A stretch of 64,000 nucleotides of DNA, from assembly GCF_900103985.1 (NCBI RefSeq), contig NZ_FNIE01000007.1, forward strand, positions 248,001-312,000, read 5' to 3'. The translations under genes were made by a program, and so were the position numbers. The notes below the pieces were generated by a model that saw only the letters and a program-made list of their open reading frames with translations, was not told the origin of the DNA and did not search any database. Shown piece by piece: positions 45,758-56,233 of this stretch. The stretch is from Actinacidiphila guanduensis (lineage in GTDB: Bacteria > Actinomycetota > Actinomycetes > Streptomycetales > Streptomycetaceae). Every line of letters begins with the position of its first letter. Within the stretch, counting starts at the first letter, position 1.

Positions 45758-48412
45758 GTGACCGACAACACTCAGCGCGGCCCCGCGACCGGGCCCATCA
45801 GCGACCCCGAACTGCCGACCCAGTACACGCCGGCCGCGGTAGAGGGGGCGCTGTACGAGCGCTGGGTGGAGCGGGGCTACTTCGAGGCCGACGCCAAGAG
45901 CGACAAGCCGCCCTACGCCATCGTCATCCCGCCGCCGAACGTCACCGGCACCCTCCACCTCGGCCACGCCTTCCAGCACACGCTGATGGACGCCCTCACC
46001 CGCCGCAAGCGCATGCAGGGCTTCGAGGCGCTGTGGCTGCCCGGCATGGACCACGCCGGCATCGCCACCCAGAACAAGGTCGAGCAGCAGCTCGCCGAGG
46101 AGGGCAAGTCCCGGCAGGACATCGGCCGCGAGGCGTTCGTCGCGCGCACCTGGCGGTGGAAGGAGGAGTACGGCGGCCGCATCCTCGGCCAGATGCGCCG
46201 GCTCGGCGACGGCGTCGACTGGTCCCGCGAGCGCTTCACCATGGACGAGGGCCTCTCCCGCGCCGTCCAGACCATCTTCAAGAAGCTCTACGACGACGAG
46301 CTGATCTACCGCGCCGAGCGGATCATCAACTGGTGCCCGCGCTGCATGACCGCCATCTCCGACATCGAGGTGGACTACCAGGACGACGAGGGCGAGCTGG
46401 TCTCCCTGCGCTACGGCGAGGGCGAGGACTCCGTCGTGGTCGCCACCACCCGGGTCGAGACGATGCTCGGCGACACCGCGGTGGCCGTCCACCCCGACGA
46501 CGAGCGCTACCGCCACCTGGTCGGCAAGCGGATCAAGCTGCCGTTGACCGACCGCACCATCCCGGTCGTCGCCGACACCCACGTGGACCCGGAGTTCGGC
46601 ACCGGCGCGGTCAAGGTCACCCCGGCGCACGACCCCAACGACTTCGCCATCGGCCGCCGGCACGGCCTGGAGTCGCTGACGATCATGGACGAGCGGGCGG
46701 TCATCACCGCGCCCGGCCCCTTCGAGGGCCTGGACCGCTTCGAGGCCCGCGCGGCGATCGTCGAGGCGCTGCGCGAGCAGGGCCGCGTCGTCGCCGAGAA
46801 GCGCCCCTACGTCCACTCCGTCGGGCACTGCTCGCGCTGCAAGACCACCATCGAGCCGCGGCTGTCGCTCCAGTGGTGGGTCAAGGTCGAGCCGCTGGCC
46901 CGCGCGGCCGGCGACGCCGTCCGCGACGGGCGGGTCACGATCCACCCCAAGGAGATGGAGAAGCGCTACTTCGACTGGGTCGACGACATGCACGACTGGT
47001 GCATCTCGCGGCAGTTGTGGTGGGGCCACCGCATCCCCGTCTGGTACGGGCCGAACGGCGAGCAGATCTGCGTCGGGCCCGACGACGAGCCGCCGGCCGG
47101 CGAGGGCTGGACCCAGGACTCCGACGTCCTGGACACCTGGTTCTCCTCGGCCCTGTGGCCCTTCTCCACCCTGGGCTGGCCCGAGCAGACCCCGGACCTC
47201 GCGAAGTTCTACCCGACCGACGTCCTGCTCACCGGCCACGACATCATCTTCTTCTGGGTCGCCCGGATGATGATGTTCGGCCTGTACGCCATGGACAAGG
47301 AGCCCTTCCACACCATCGCGCTCACCGGCCTGGTCCGCGACGAGCACGGCAAGAAGATGTCCAAGTCCAACCCCAACTCGGTGGACCCGCTGACCTGGAT
47401 GGACGCCTACGGCTCCGACGCCGTCCGGTTCACCCTGGCCACGGGCGCCAACCCGGGCGCGGACGTGCCCATCGGCGAGGACTGGGTCAAGGCGTCCCGC
47501 AACTTCGCCAACAAGATCTGGAACGCCACCCGGTTCGCGCTGATGAACGGCGCCACCGTCGAGGGCCCGCTGCCCGACGCCTCGCGGCTGTCGGCCGCCG
47601 ACCGCTGGATTCTCTCCCGCCTCGGCAAGGTCGTCACCGAGGTCGACGCCTACTACGACGACTTCGAGTTCGCCAAACTCAGCGACGCCCTCTACCACTT
47701 CGCCTGGGACGAGGTCTTCGACTGGTACGTCGAGCTCACCAAGTCCGTCTTCGCCAAGGGCGGCGAGGCCGCGCAGACCTCCCGCCGGGTGCTCGGCGAG
47801 GTCCTCGACGTCACGCTGCGGCTGCTCCACCCGGTGGTGCCCTTCGTCACCGACACGCTGTGGACGACGCTCACCGGCCGCGAGTCCCTCGTCATCGCCG
47901 AGTGGCCGACCACGGTGTCCGTCCCCGGCGCCGGGTCGGGCGCCTTCCGCGACGAGGCGGCCGAGGCCGAGATCGGCCTGGTGCAGAAGCTGGTCACCGA
48001 GGTCCGCAGGTTCCGCAGCGACCAGGGCCTGCAGCCCGGCCAGAAGGTGCCGGCCGCCCTCGCCCTGGACGGCACCGCGCTGGCGCCGCACGAGGACGCC
48101 ATCCGCCAGCTGCTGCGGCTGCTGCCGCCCGGCGAGGAGTTCCACGCGACCGCCACGCTGCCGGTCGCCGGCGCGAGCGTCGCTCTGGACCTGTCCGGCG
48201 TCATCGACGTGGCCGCCGAGCGCAAGCGGCTCACCAAGGACCTCGGCGCGGCCGAGAAGGAGAAGGCCGACACGACCAGGAAGCTCGGCAACGAGGCGTT
48301 CCTGGCCAAGGCACCCGAGCCGGTCGTGGCCAAGATCCGCACCAGGCTCGCCACCGCCGAGGCCGACATCGCCCGCATCACCGCGCAGCTGGACGCGCTG
48401 CCGCCGGCCTGA
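45758..48412 (+). CDS. valS: Valyl-tRNA synthetase
   Basis: 884-aa class I synthetase charging tRNA-Val. The HIGH motif appears as HLGH in [14 protein letters not shown] (about 68). KMSKS is exact at about 534 ([11 protein letters not shown]). The editing domain lies between ([20 protein letters not shown] and the conserved HDPNDFAIG), and a WCPRC metal motif is present. The C-terminal coiled coil ([20 protein letters not shown]) is complete. GTG 45758 has no RBS but a TAGAAT -10 box at leaderless distance. It is followed by a 30-bp perfect palindrome and folC. Confidence 0.98.
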   Translation: MTDNTQRGPATGPISDPELPTQYTPAAVEGALYERWVERGYFEADAKSDKPPYAIVIPPPNVTGTLHLGHAFQHTLMDALTRRKRMQGFEALWLPGMDHAGIATQNKVEQQLAEEGKSRQDIGREAFVARTWRWKEEYGGRILGQMRRLGDGVDWSRERFTMDEGLSRAVQTIFKKLYDDELIYRAERIINWCPRCMTAISDIEVDYQDDEGELVSLRYGEGEDSVVVATTRVETMLGDTAVAVHPDDERYRHLVGKRIKLPLTDRTIPVVADTHVDPEFGTGAVKVTPAHDPNDFAIGRRHGLESLTIMDERAVITAPGPFEGLDRFEARAAIVEALREQGRVVAEKRPYVHSVGHCSRCKTTIEPRLSLQWWVKVEPLARAAGDAVRDGRVTIHPKEMEKRYFDWVDDMHDWCISRQLWWGHRIPVWYGPNGEQICVGPDDEPPAGEGWTQDSDVLDTWFSSALWPFSTLGWPEQTPDLAKFYPTDVLLTGHDIIFFWVARMMMFGLYAMDKEPFHTIALTGLVRDEHGKKMSKSNPNSVDPLTWMDAYGSDAVRFTLATGANPGADVPIGEDWVKASRNFANKIWNATRFALMNGATVEGPLPDASRLSAADRWILSRLGKVVTEVDAYYDDFEFAKLSDALYHFAWDEVFDWYVELTKSVFAKGGEAAQTSRRVLGEVLDVTLRLLHPVVPFVTDTLWTTLTGRESLVIAEWPTTVSVPGAGSGAFRDEAAEAEIGLVQKLVTEVRRFRSDQGLQPGQKVPAALALDGTALAPHEDAIRQLLRLLPPGEEFHATATLPVAGASVALDLSGVIDVAAERKRLTKDLGAAEKEKADTTRKLGNEAFLAKAPEPVVAKIRTRLATAEADIARITAQLDALPPA

Positions 48413-48433
48413 GCGGCGCCACCGCGCGCACCG

Positions 48434-48463
48434 GCGGGCCCGGACCCCGGGGTCCGGGCCCGC
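48434..48463 (+). terminator. 30-bp perfect palindrome after valS
   Basis: All 30 bases form a self-complementary hairpin (13-bp stem with a CCGG loop), 22 nt after the valS stop. It probably terminates valS. It also overlaps where the -35 of folC should lie. Confidence 0.8.
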
Positions 48464-48468
48464 TTCCG

Positions 48469-48474
48469 TAGACT
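48469..48474 (+). promoter_or_regulatory. -10 box of folC (leaderless promoter)
   Basis: TAGACT is 6 nt upstream of the GTG of folC with no ribosome-binding site between. This is the standard Streptomyces leaderless layout. Confidence 0.6.
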
Positions 48475-48480
48475 GAAGCT

Positions 48481-50043
48481 GTGAGCGAGCACCCCGAGGG
48501 CCCCTACGGCGACGCGGCCGACCCCGGCGACGGCCCGGACCGTATCGACGGTCCTGACAGCCTTGACGGCGCCGACGGCCTTGACGGCGACGGCAGCGAC
48601 CGCGAGGCCGACATGGCCGTGATCGAGGCCGGCAGCCGCACCCTGCGCACCCAGGTCGCCCACCCCGCGCCCGAGGACGAGCTGCCCTCGCGCCCGGCCG
48701 ACCCCGAGGTGGACCGCGAGCTGCGCGCGGTCGAGGAGGCCCTGCTCGACCGCTGGCCCGAGACCAAGCTCGACCCCTCGCTGGTGCGGATGCAGGCCCT
48801 GATGGACCTCCTCGGCGACCCGCAGCGCGGCTACCCGACGATCCACATCACCGGCACCAACGGCAAGACCAGCACCGCCCGGATGATCGAGCGGCTGCTG
48901 CTCGCCTTCGAGCTGCGCACCGGCCGCTACACCAGCCCGCATGTGCAGTCGATGGCCGAGCGGATCAGCCTGGACGGCGCGCCGATCCCCGCCGAGCGGT
49001 TCATCGAGGTCTACCGCGACCTGCAGCCCTACCTCGGCATCGTGGACGAGCAGCAGCCGCACCGGATGTCGTTCTTCGAGGTGGTCACCGGCATGGCGTA
49101 CGCGGCCTTCGCCGACGCGCCGGTCGACGTCGCCGTCGTCGAGGTCGGCATGGGCGGCAGCTGGGACGCCACCAACGTGGTCGACGGCCAGGTCGCCGTC
49201 GTCACCCCGATCTCGCTGGACCACACCGACCGGCTCGGCTCCACGCCCGGCGAGATCGCCGTGGAGAAGGCCGGCATCATCAAGAAGGGCGCGACCGCGG
49301 TCCTGGCCCAGCAGCCGGCCGACGCCGCCCAGGTGCTGCTGCGCCGCACCGTCGAGCAGGACGCCACCGCCGCCCGCGAGGGCCTGGAGTTCGGGGTGCT
49401 CCACCGCGAACTGGCCGTCGGCGGCCAGCTGCTGACCCTCAAGGGCCTCGGCGGGGAGTACGACCAGGTGTTCCTGCCGCTGCACGGCGAGCACCAGGCG
49501 CACAACGCCGCCCTCGCGCTGGCCGCCGTCGAGGCGTTCTTCGGCATCGGCAGCGTCCACCAGCGCACCCTGGACCAGGAGACGGTGCGGGCCGCGTTCG
49601 CCGCCGTGACCTCGCCCGGCCGGCTGGAGGTGGTGCGCCGCAGCCCGACGGTGGTGCTCGACGCCGCGCACAACCCGTCCGGCGCCGCCGCCACCGCGGC
49701 CGCCGTCACCGAGGTCTTCGGTTTCTCCCGGCTGGTCGGCGTGGTCGCCCCCAGCGGCGACAAGGACGTGCGCGGGCTGCTGGAGGCGTTCGAGCCGGTC
49801 TTCGCCGAGGTCGTGGTCACCCGCAACTCCAGCGCCCGTTCGATGGACGTCGATGCCCTGGCGGCCCTGGCCGTGGAGGTCTTCGGCGAGGACCGGGTGC
49901 AGGTCGAGCCGCGGCTGGACGACGCCCTGGAGGCGGCCGTCACCCTCGCCGAGGAGGAGGCCGAGTACGCCGGGGCCGGGGTGCTGGTCACCGGATCGGT
50001 GATCACGGTCGGAGAGGCCCGGCTGCTGCTGGGCCGCAGGTGA
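48481..50043 (+). CDS. folC: Bifunctional dihydrofolate/folylpolyglutamate synthase
   Basis: 520-aa Mur-ligase-fold enzyme adding glutamate to dihydropteroate and folates. The P-loop ITGTNGKTST is at about 124. TSPHVQSMAERI, EVGMGGSWDATNVV, ISLDHTDRLG with EKAGIIKKG, and LDAAHNPSGA are all canonical. The first 70 residues are an acidic extension rich in Asp-Gly (GPDRIDGPDSLDGADGLDGDG) not found in most FolC proteins; an internal start nearer residue 80 cannot be excluded, but the leaderless promoter supports GTG 48481. The DUF4233 gene follows after 55 nt, the usual actinobacterial arrangement. Confidence 0.95.
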   Translation: MSEHPEGPYGDAADPGDGPDRIDGPDSLDGADGLDGDGSDREADMAVIEAGSRTLRTQVAHPAPEDELPSRPADPEVDRELRAVEEALLDRWPETKLDPSLVRMQALMDLLGDPQRGYPTIHITGTNGKTSTARMIERLLLAFELRTGRYTSPHVQSMAERISLDGAPIPAERFIEVYRDLQPYLGIVDEQQPHRMSFFEVVTGMAYAAFADAPVDVAVVEVGMGGSWDATNVVDGQVAVVTPISLDHTDRLGSTPGEIAVEKAGIIKKGATAVLAQQPADAAQVLLRRTVEQDATAAREGLEFGVLHRELAVGGQLLTLKGLGGEYDQVFLPLHGEHQAHNAALALAAVEAFFGIGSVHQRTLDQETVRAAFAAVTSPGRLEVVRRSPTVVLDAAHNPSGAAATAAAVTEVFGFSRLVGVVAPSGDKDVRGLLEAFEPVFAEVVVTRNSSARSMDVDALAALAVEVFGEDRVQVEPRLDDALEAAVTLAEEEAEYAGAGVLVTGSVITVGEARLLLGRR

Positions 50044-50098
50044 GGCACGCGGTCGCGCGTGCTGTTGTGAACTGGCGGAGAACGAAGGGGCCCTGGCC

Positions 50099-50434
50099 AT
50101 GCGGACGCTGTGTTCGAGCACGCTGATCGGCGAGTTCTTCGTCATCGGCTTCGCCGGGCTCGTCGCGATGAAGCATCCCGATCTGTCGATGGGCACCGTG
50201 TGGGGGGTGTGCGGGGCCGCGATGGTGGTGTGCGTGCTGCTGTGTGCCGTGGTTACACGCCCCTGGGCGCTGGCCATCGGCTGGGTCCTGCAGGCGGCCC
50301 TGGTGGTGAGCGGCTTCGTGATCGGTACGATGTTCATCCTCGGCGTCATCTTCGCCGCCCTGTGGTGGGCGTCGATCCACTACGGGCGCAAGGTCGACGA
50401 CATCCGGGCCCGGCACGCCGCATCGGCCGCCTGA
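50099..50434 (+). CDS. DUF4233 small integral membrane protein
   Basis: 111-aa protein with four hydrophobic helices (LIGEFFVIGFAGLVAM, TVWGVCGAAMVVCVLLCAVV, WALAIGWVLQAALVVSGFVIG, MFILGVIFAALWWASIHYG) and a short charged tail. ATG 50099 follows AAGGGG. This family is almost always encoded right after folC in actinobacteria. Its function is unknown, but the fixed linkage hints at a folate-related or envelope role. It is followed after 112 nt by ndk. Confidence 0.9.
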   Translation: MRTLCSSTLIGEFFVIGFAGLVAMKHPDLSMGTVWGVCGAAMVVCVLLCAVVTRPWALAIGWVLQAALVVSGFVIGTMFILGVIFAALWWASIHYGRKVDDIRARHAASAA

Positions 50435-50546
50435 CGACCGAGCCGGGCGTGCCTTGTAAGGTCGTCGTCACATCCGCTTGTCACACCCGGATGCAGCACA
50501 TGCAGTACCTGCAGCACATGCCCGCACACGCCCCAGGAGCCGCCCC

Positions 50547-50960
50547 GTGTCCCAGCGCACCCTTGTCCTCCTCAAACCGGACGCCGTACGTCGCGGCCTG
50601 GTCGGCGAGGTGCTGGCCCGCATCGAGCGCAAGGCCGGCTGGACGATCAGCGCCATGGAGCTGCGCACGCTGGACCGGCCGACACTGGAGCAGCACTACG
50701 CCGAGCACGTCGGCCGCCCGTTCTACGAGCCGCTGGTGGAGTTCATGTCGTCCGGCCCGAGCGTGGCCCTGGTGGTCGAGGGCGAGCGGGTGATCGAGGG
50801 CGTGCGCGCGCTGGCCGGCCCGACCGACCCGATCGCGGCGGCCCCGGGGTCCATCCGGGGGGACTTCGGCACGATCGTGCGGGAGAATCTCATCCACGCG
50901 TCGGACTCCGAGGGGTCCGCCGAGCGGGAGATCAAGATCTTCTTCCCCGCGCTGGCCTGA
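50547..50960 (+). CDS. ndk: Nucleoside diphosphate kinase
   Basis: 137-aa enzyme that balances NTP pools by phospho-histidine transfer. The N-terminus QRTLVLLKPDAVRRGLVGE and the active-site NLIHASDS with His117 are diagnostic. GSIRGDFG is the nucleotide loop. GTG 50547 has AGGAG 7 nt upstream; longer readings upstream lack a ribosome site. Length is normal for the family. It lies between folC-DUF4233 and the mre cluster, its usual actinobacterial place. Confidence 0.97.
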   Translation: MSQRTLVLLKPDAVRRGLVGEVLARIERKAGWTISAMELRTLDRPTLEQHYAEHVGRPFYEPLVEFMSSGPSVALVVEGERVIEGVRALAGPTDPIAAAPGSIRGDFGTIVRENLIHASDSEGSAEREIKIFFPALA

Positions 50961-51115
50961 CGCCGCCGTATGCTTCGACCCCCGCCGGAGTGACGCCACC
51001 GGCGGGAACCGTGGAACCAAACACTCCGACACGGCGTCACCATTACTGAGGTCCGCTGTGTGTTCTGATGACAATGGCGTCGGAACCCCGACACACCGCG
51101 CCCGTGAGGCGCGAC

Positions 51116-51121
51116 TACGAT
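51116..51121 (+). promoter_or_regulatory. -10 box of mreB
   Basis: TACGAT about 40 nt upstream of the preferred mreB start. It overlaps a possible upstream ATG (51120), which argues against that ATG being used. Confidence 0.5.
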
Positions 51122-51161
51122 GGAACCTCCGCCCACGCTCGGGAAGGCCAGACGTATCCAC

Positions 51162-52196
<1,035 letters not shown>

Positions 52197-52286
52197 CGGT
52201 GTGTGAGCGCACCCCAGCACACTAGCTCCGACCGGCCGCGGCCCCAGCGGCGGCGGGTCCGATGAGGAAGGCACGGACTGGCGCCC

Positions 52287-53294
52287 GTGAGGGACACAAA
52301 GGAGAGCCGGCTGCTGCTGGTACTGCTGGTCGTGGTGGCGTTCGCGCTCATCACCGTCGACATCCGGGGCGGTGAGAACTCCCCGCTGGACCGCCCCCGG
52401 CGCGCCGCCCAGGCCGCCTTCGGCCCGGTGGAGAACGCCGTCTCCGGCGTGGTCGACCCGGTCGGCAACGCCGTGGACGCCGTACGCAACTCCGGCCACC
52501 GCAACAGCACCATCACCCGCCTGCAGCGGGAGAACGCCGCCCTGCGGCAGCGACTCGCCGGCGACACGCAGACCAGGACGCAGGCCGCCGAGCTGGACAA
52601 GCTGCTCAAGGTCGCCGGCGCCGGCCAGTACACCGTCAAGGGCGCCCAGGTGATCGCGATAGGAGCGGCCCAGGGCTTCTCCTGGACCGTCACCATCGAC
52701 GCCGGCAGCAAGGACGGCATCGCCCGCGACATGACCGTCATCAACGGCGACGGGCTGGTCGGCCGGGTCACCACCGTCGGCCCGTCCACCTCGACGGTGC
52801 TGCTGGCCAACGACCCCGACTTCACCGTCGGCACCCGGATGGAGAAGACCGGCGAACTCGGCTTCGCCACCGGCCAGGGCAACCGGCCGATGCGGGTCCA
52901 ACTGCTCAACGGCAAGGCCGCGGTGCACGACGGGGACCGGCTGGTCACCTTCGGCTCCGAGGCCGACAAGCCGTTCGTGCCGGGCGTGCCGGTCGGCAAG
53001 GTTGTCGCCGTCGAACCCTCGGCGGGCAACCTCACCAAGACCGTCGAGGTGCAGCCCTTCGTCGGCTTCACCCGGCTCGACATCGTCGGCATCGTCGTCG
53101 TCGGCCCGCGGCACGACCCGCGCGACAGCGTGCTGCCGCCGCGGCCCACCACGCCGCCGCCGGCCGCCAAGAAGCCCAAGCCCGGCAGCACCCCGACGGC
53201 TCCGACAGCCACCGGCTCCGCCCTGCCACCGGGCGACGAACCGCCCGCATCACCCACGACGACCACCACCAGCACCATCTCCAACGGGGGCTGA
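52287..53294 (+). CDS. mreC: Rod shape-determining protein MreC
   Basis: 335-aa bitopic scaffold linking MreB to penicillin-binding proteins. A single N-terminal membrane helix (LLLVLLVVVAFALITV) is followed by a coiled coil (about 70-100, ITRLQRENAALRQRLAG). The two beta barrels of the MreC family follow (FSWTVTIDAGSKDGIARDMTVIN, GLVGRVTTVG). The last 60 residues are Pro/Thr rich and probably disordered outside the cell. GTG 52287 is used, with GAGGAAGG 15 nt upstream, a slightly long spacing. mreD follows after 3 nt. Confidence 0.95.
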   Translation: MRDTKESRLLLVLLVVVAFALITVDIRGGENSPLDRPRRAAQAAFGPVENAVSGVVDPVGNAVDAVRNSGHRNSTITRLQRENAALRQRLAGDTQTRTQAAELDKLLKVAGAGQYTVKGAQVIAIGAAQGFSWTVTIDAGSKDGIARDMTVINGDGLVGRVTTVGPSTSTVLLANDPDFTVGTRMEKTGELGFATGQGNRPMRVQLLNGKAAVHDGDRLVTFGSEADKPFVPGVPVGKVVAVEPSAGNLTKTVEVQPFVGFTRLDIVGIVVVGPRHDPRDSVLPPRPTTPPPAAKKPKPGSTPTAPTATGSALPPGDEPPASPTTTTTSTISNGG

Positions 53295-53297
53295 CCC

Positions 53298-53999
53298 ATG
53301 CGACTGAACCGGATCGTGCTCTCCACCCTGGCGGTGGTGATCGCCCTGGTCGCCCAGGTCAGCGTGCTGGCCCGGCTGCACCTGCCCGGCGCCGTGCCGG
53401 ACCTGCTGCTGCTGACCGTGCTCGGCCTGGCCCTGACCTACGGCCACGTCGGCGGCTGCCTGATCGGCTTCTTCGCCGGCCTGCTCGCCGACCTCGCGCC
53501 ACCCGCCGACCACGCGGTCGGCCGCTACGCCCTGGTGCTGTGCATCATCGGCTACGCGGCCGGCCTCGCCAAGCCCGAGAGCGGCCAACTGCGCACCGCG
53601 GCGGGCCCGATGCTGGTGGTCATCGCCGCCGCCATCGCCACCACGCTGCTCTACGCGGGCGTCGGCAGCCTCGTCGGCGACACCGCCGGCGCCCATGTGG
53701 GCCTGGCCAAGCTGGTGTTCACCGCCACCCTCTACGACCTGCTGCTCGCGCCCTTCATCGTGCCCCTGGTGATGTCACTGGCCCGCAAGTTCGACCACGA
53801 CCCGCTCGCCGAGGACGCCGCCGGCGGCTTCGGCGGCGGGTTCGGCGGCGGCCCGCGCGGCGGGTTCGGCAGCCGGTTCGGCGGTGCCGGCAGGTCAGGA
53901 CCGCGCTTCCGCGGCCGCTCCGGCGCCATCACCCCGCAGCGCGGGCTGTTCGGCCGCGCCAAGGCGATCGGCTCGATGCCCAGGGGGGCCCGGCGATGA
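53298..53999 (+). CDS. mreD: Rod shape-determining protein MreD with Gly/Arg-rich tail
   Basis: 233-aa integral membrane protein. Five hydrophobic segments span about 7-160 (IVLSTLAVVIALVAQVSVL, VPDLLLLTVLGLAL, CLIGFFAGLLADL, GPMLVVIAAAIATTLLY, LLLAPFIVPLVMSL), matching the MreD family. After residue about 175 comes an unusual tail rich in Gly, Phe and Arg (GGFGGGFGGGPRGGFGSRFGG...RFRGRSG), reminiscent of RGG-type RNA or protein contact regions. ATG 53298 is 3 nt after mreC. Its TGA overlaps the ATG of pbp2 by 4 nt. Confidence 0.95.
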   Translation: MRLNRIVLSTLAVVIALVAQVSVLARLHLPGAVPDLLLLTVLGLALTYGHVGGCLIGFFAGLLADLAPPADHAVGRYALVLCIIGYAAGLAKPESGQLRTAAGPMLVVIAAAIATTLLYAGVGSLVGDTAGAHVGLAKLVFTATLYDLLLAPFIVPLVMSLARKFDHDPLAEDAAGGFGGGFGGGPRGGFGSRFGGAGRSGPRFRGRSGAITPQRGLFGRAKAIGSMPRGARR

Positions 54000-56233
54000 G
54001 CAACATCCCCGAGACCGGCCGCACCTCGCGGATCACCATCCGCCTGGTCGTCCTGCAGGTCCTGGTCTTCTCGCTGCTGCTGACCCTGGGCGGCCGGCTG
54101 TGGTACCTGCAGATCCGCAACGGCCAGGAGTACGACGCCAAGGCCGCCAGCAACCAGATCCAGCAGGTCGTCACGCCCGCCGTGCGCGGCTCCATCCTCG
54201 ACGACCGCGGGGTGCCGCTCGCCGACAACGAGACCCGGCTCGTGGTCTCCGCCAACCGCACCGACCTGCTGGAGCAGGCCGACGACGGCACCGCGGTGCT
54301 CACCCGGCTGGCCGGCGTCCTCGGCATGAAGCCCAAGGACGTCGAGGACAAGGTCCGGCTCTGCGACGCCCACACCCCGCGCCCCTGCTGGAACGGCTCG
54401 CCCTACCAGCCGATCCCCATCACGGACGCGGCCACCACCCAGCAGGCGCTGCAGATCATGGAGCGCCGCGAGGACTTCCCCGGCATCACCGCCGAGCCCA
54501 CCGCGGTCCGCCAGTACCCGAGCCCGGACAAGGCCAACGCCGCCCAGGTGCTCGGCTACCTCTCGCCGGTCACCGACAAGGAGGTCGCCGCCTCCGAGAA
54601 GACCGACAACCCGCTGCTGCGCTCGGACCAGATCGGCCGCTCGGGCCTGGAGAGCACCTACGACTCGCAACTGCGCGGCAAGGCCGGCGTCACCCGCTAC
54701 CAGGTGGACAACCTCGGCCGGGTCATCGGCAAGGCCGGCGACACCCCGGCCGTCCCCGGCGACAACGTGGTCACCAGCATCGACGCCAAGGTCCAGGCGA
54801 TCACCGAGAAGGAACTCAACGATGCGATGAAGGCGGCCCGCACGACCTACGACCCGGTCACCCACCGGAACTTCAAGGCCGACTCCGGCGCCGCGATCGT
54901 CATGGACAACCACACCGGCCAGATCATCGCCATGGCCAGCGAACCCACCTACGACCCCAACGAGTGGGTCGGCGGCATCTCCTTCAAGAACTACCAGGCG
55001 CTGACCGACGCCAAGTCCAACTACCCGCTGCTCAACCGGGCCATCCAGGGCGAGTCGGCACCCGGCTCCACCTTCAAGGTCGTCTCCACCTCCGCCGCCA
55101 TCCGGGCCGGCTACTCCGAGGACGGCCCGTACGACTGCTCCTCGTCCTTCTCCATCGGCAGCCAGGTCTTCCACAACGACGAGAACGAGAGCTACGGCCC
55201 GATCTCGCTCGCCCGCGCCCTGGAGGTCTCCTGCGACACCGTCTTCTACGGCATCGCCTACGACCAGTGGAAGAAGGACGGCGGGACCGACCCCAAGCAC
55301 CCCAAGGACTGGTTCTACAAGACCGCCCACGACTTCGGCCTCGGCGCCAAGACCGGTGTCGACATCCCCGGCGAGGTCAGCGGCCGGGTCCCGGACCGCC
55401 AGTGGAAGAAGGACTTCTGGGAGGAGAACAAGGCCGGCTGGTGCGCCACCGCCAAGAAGCACAAGAACGACCCGAACCCGCCGCTGAAGATCGCCATCGC
55501 CATCGAGAACTGCCCCGACGGCTATGTGCTGCGCGCCGGTGACTCGGTCAACTACGCGATCGGCCAGGGCGACACGCTGGTCACCCCGGTCCAGATGGCC
55601 CGCATCTACGCGGCCCTCGCCAATGGCGGCACCCTCTACCAGCCGACCATCGGCAAGGCCGTGGTGAGCCCCGACGGCAAGACGGTCACGCCGATCCGGC
55701 CGAAGGTCACCGGCAAGCTGCCCGACAGCAAGTCCACGCTGAGCTACATCAACCAGGCGCTGGCGGGCGTGGTCACCGAGGGCACCGCCGACTGGAAGTT
55801 CCAGGGCTGGCCGCAGGACAAGATCCCGCTGCACGCCAAGACCGGCACCGCCGAGGTCTCCGGCAAGCAGTCCACGTCCTGGTTCGACACGTACACCAAG
55901 GACTACACGATCGTCATGACGATCTCCCAGGGCGGCACCGGCTCCGGCGGCTCCGGCGAGGCCGTCCGCCGCATCTACGAGGCGATGTACGGCGTCCAGA
56001 AGGACGGCCAGAAGATCGACCCGAAGAAGGGCATCATGCCCCAGCCGGTCACCGCGCTGCCGAAGATGTCCGGCGACGGCGCCGCGGTCACCCAGGCCGC
56101 CGACACCGCCCGCTTCGACGACTTCTTCGCCAACACCCCGGCCGGCGGCCCCGCCCAGGACCCCGCCCCGGTGCTCGCCGCCCTCACCCCGACCAGGACC
56201 GAGAAGCTGCTGTACGGCAGGAAGTACACGTGA
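53996..56233 (+). CDS. pbp2: Penicillin-binding protein 2 (class B transpeptidase)
   Basis: 745-aa peptidoglycan transpeptidase of the elongation/spore-wall complex. One N-terminal membrane helix (LVVLQVLVFSLLLTLGGRLWYL) precedes the dimerisation domain (RGSILDDRGVPLADNE). The catalytic motifs are in order: Ser-x-x-Lys in APGSTFK (about 358), Ser-x-Asn in GDSVNYAIGQGD, and KTGTAEV. A C-terminal extension of about 80 residues follows. It starts by ATGA overlap with mreD and overlaps rodA at its stop, so translation is coupled along mreD-pbp2-rodA. Confidence 0.96.
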   Translation: MSNIPETGRTSRITIRLVVLQVLVFSLLLTLGGRLWYLQIRNGQEYDAKAASNQIQQVVTPAVRGSILDDRGVPLADNETRLVVSANRTDLLEQADDGTAVLTRLAGVLGMKPKDVEDKVRLCDAHTPRPCWNGSPYQPIPITDAATTQQALQIMERREDFPGITAEPTAVRQYPSPDKANAAQVLGYLSPVTDKEVAASEKTDNPLLRSDQIGRSGLESTYDSQLRGKAGVTRYQVDNLGRVIGKAGDTPAVPGDNVVTSIDAKVQAITEKELNDAMKAARTTYDPVTHRNFKADSGAAIVMDNHTGQIIAMASEPTYDPNEWVGGISFKNYQALTDAKSNYPLLNRAIQGESAPGSTFKVVSTSAAIRAGYSEDGPYDCSSSFSIGSQVFHNDENESYGPISLARALEVSCDTVFYGIAYDQWKKDGGTDPKHPKDWFYKTAHDFGLGAKTGVDIPGEVSGRVPDRQWKKDFWEENKAGWCATAKKHKNDPNPPLKIAIAIENCPDGYVLRAGDSVNYAIGQGDTLVTPVQMARIYAALANGGTLYQPTIGKAVVSPDGKTVTPIRPKVTGKLPDSKSTLSYINQALAGVVTEGTADWKFQGWPQDKIPLHAKTGTAEVSGKQSTSWFDTYTKDYTIVMTISQGGTGSGGSGEAVRRIYEAMYGVQKDGQKIDPKKGIMPQPVTALPKMSGDGAAVTQAADTARFDDFFANTPAGGPAQDPAPVLAALTPTRTEKLLYGRKYT

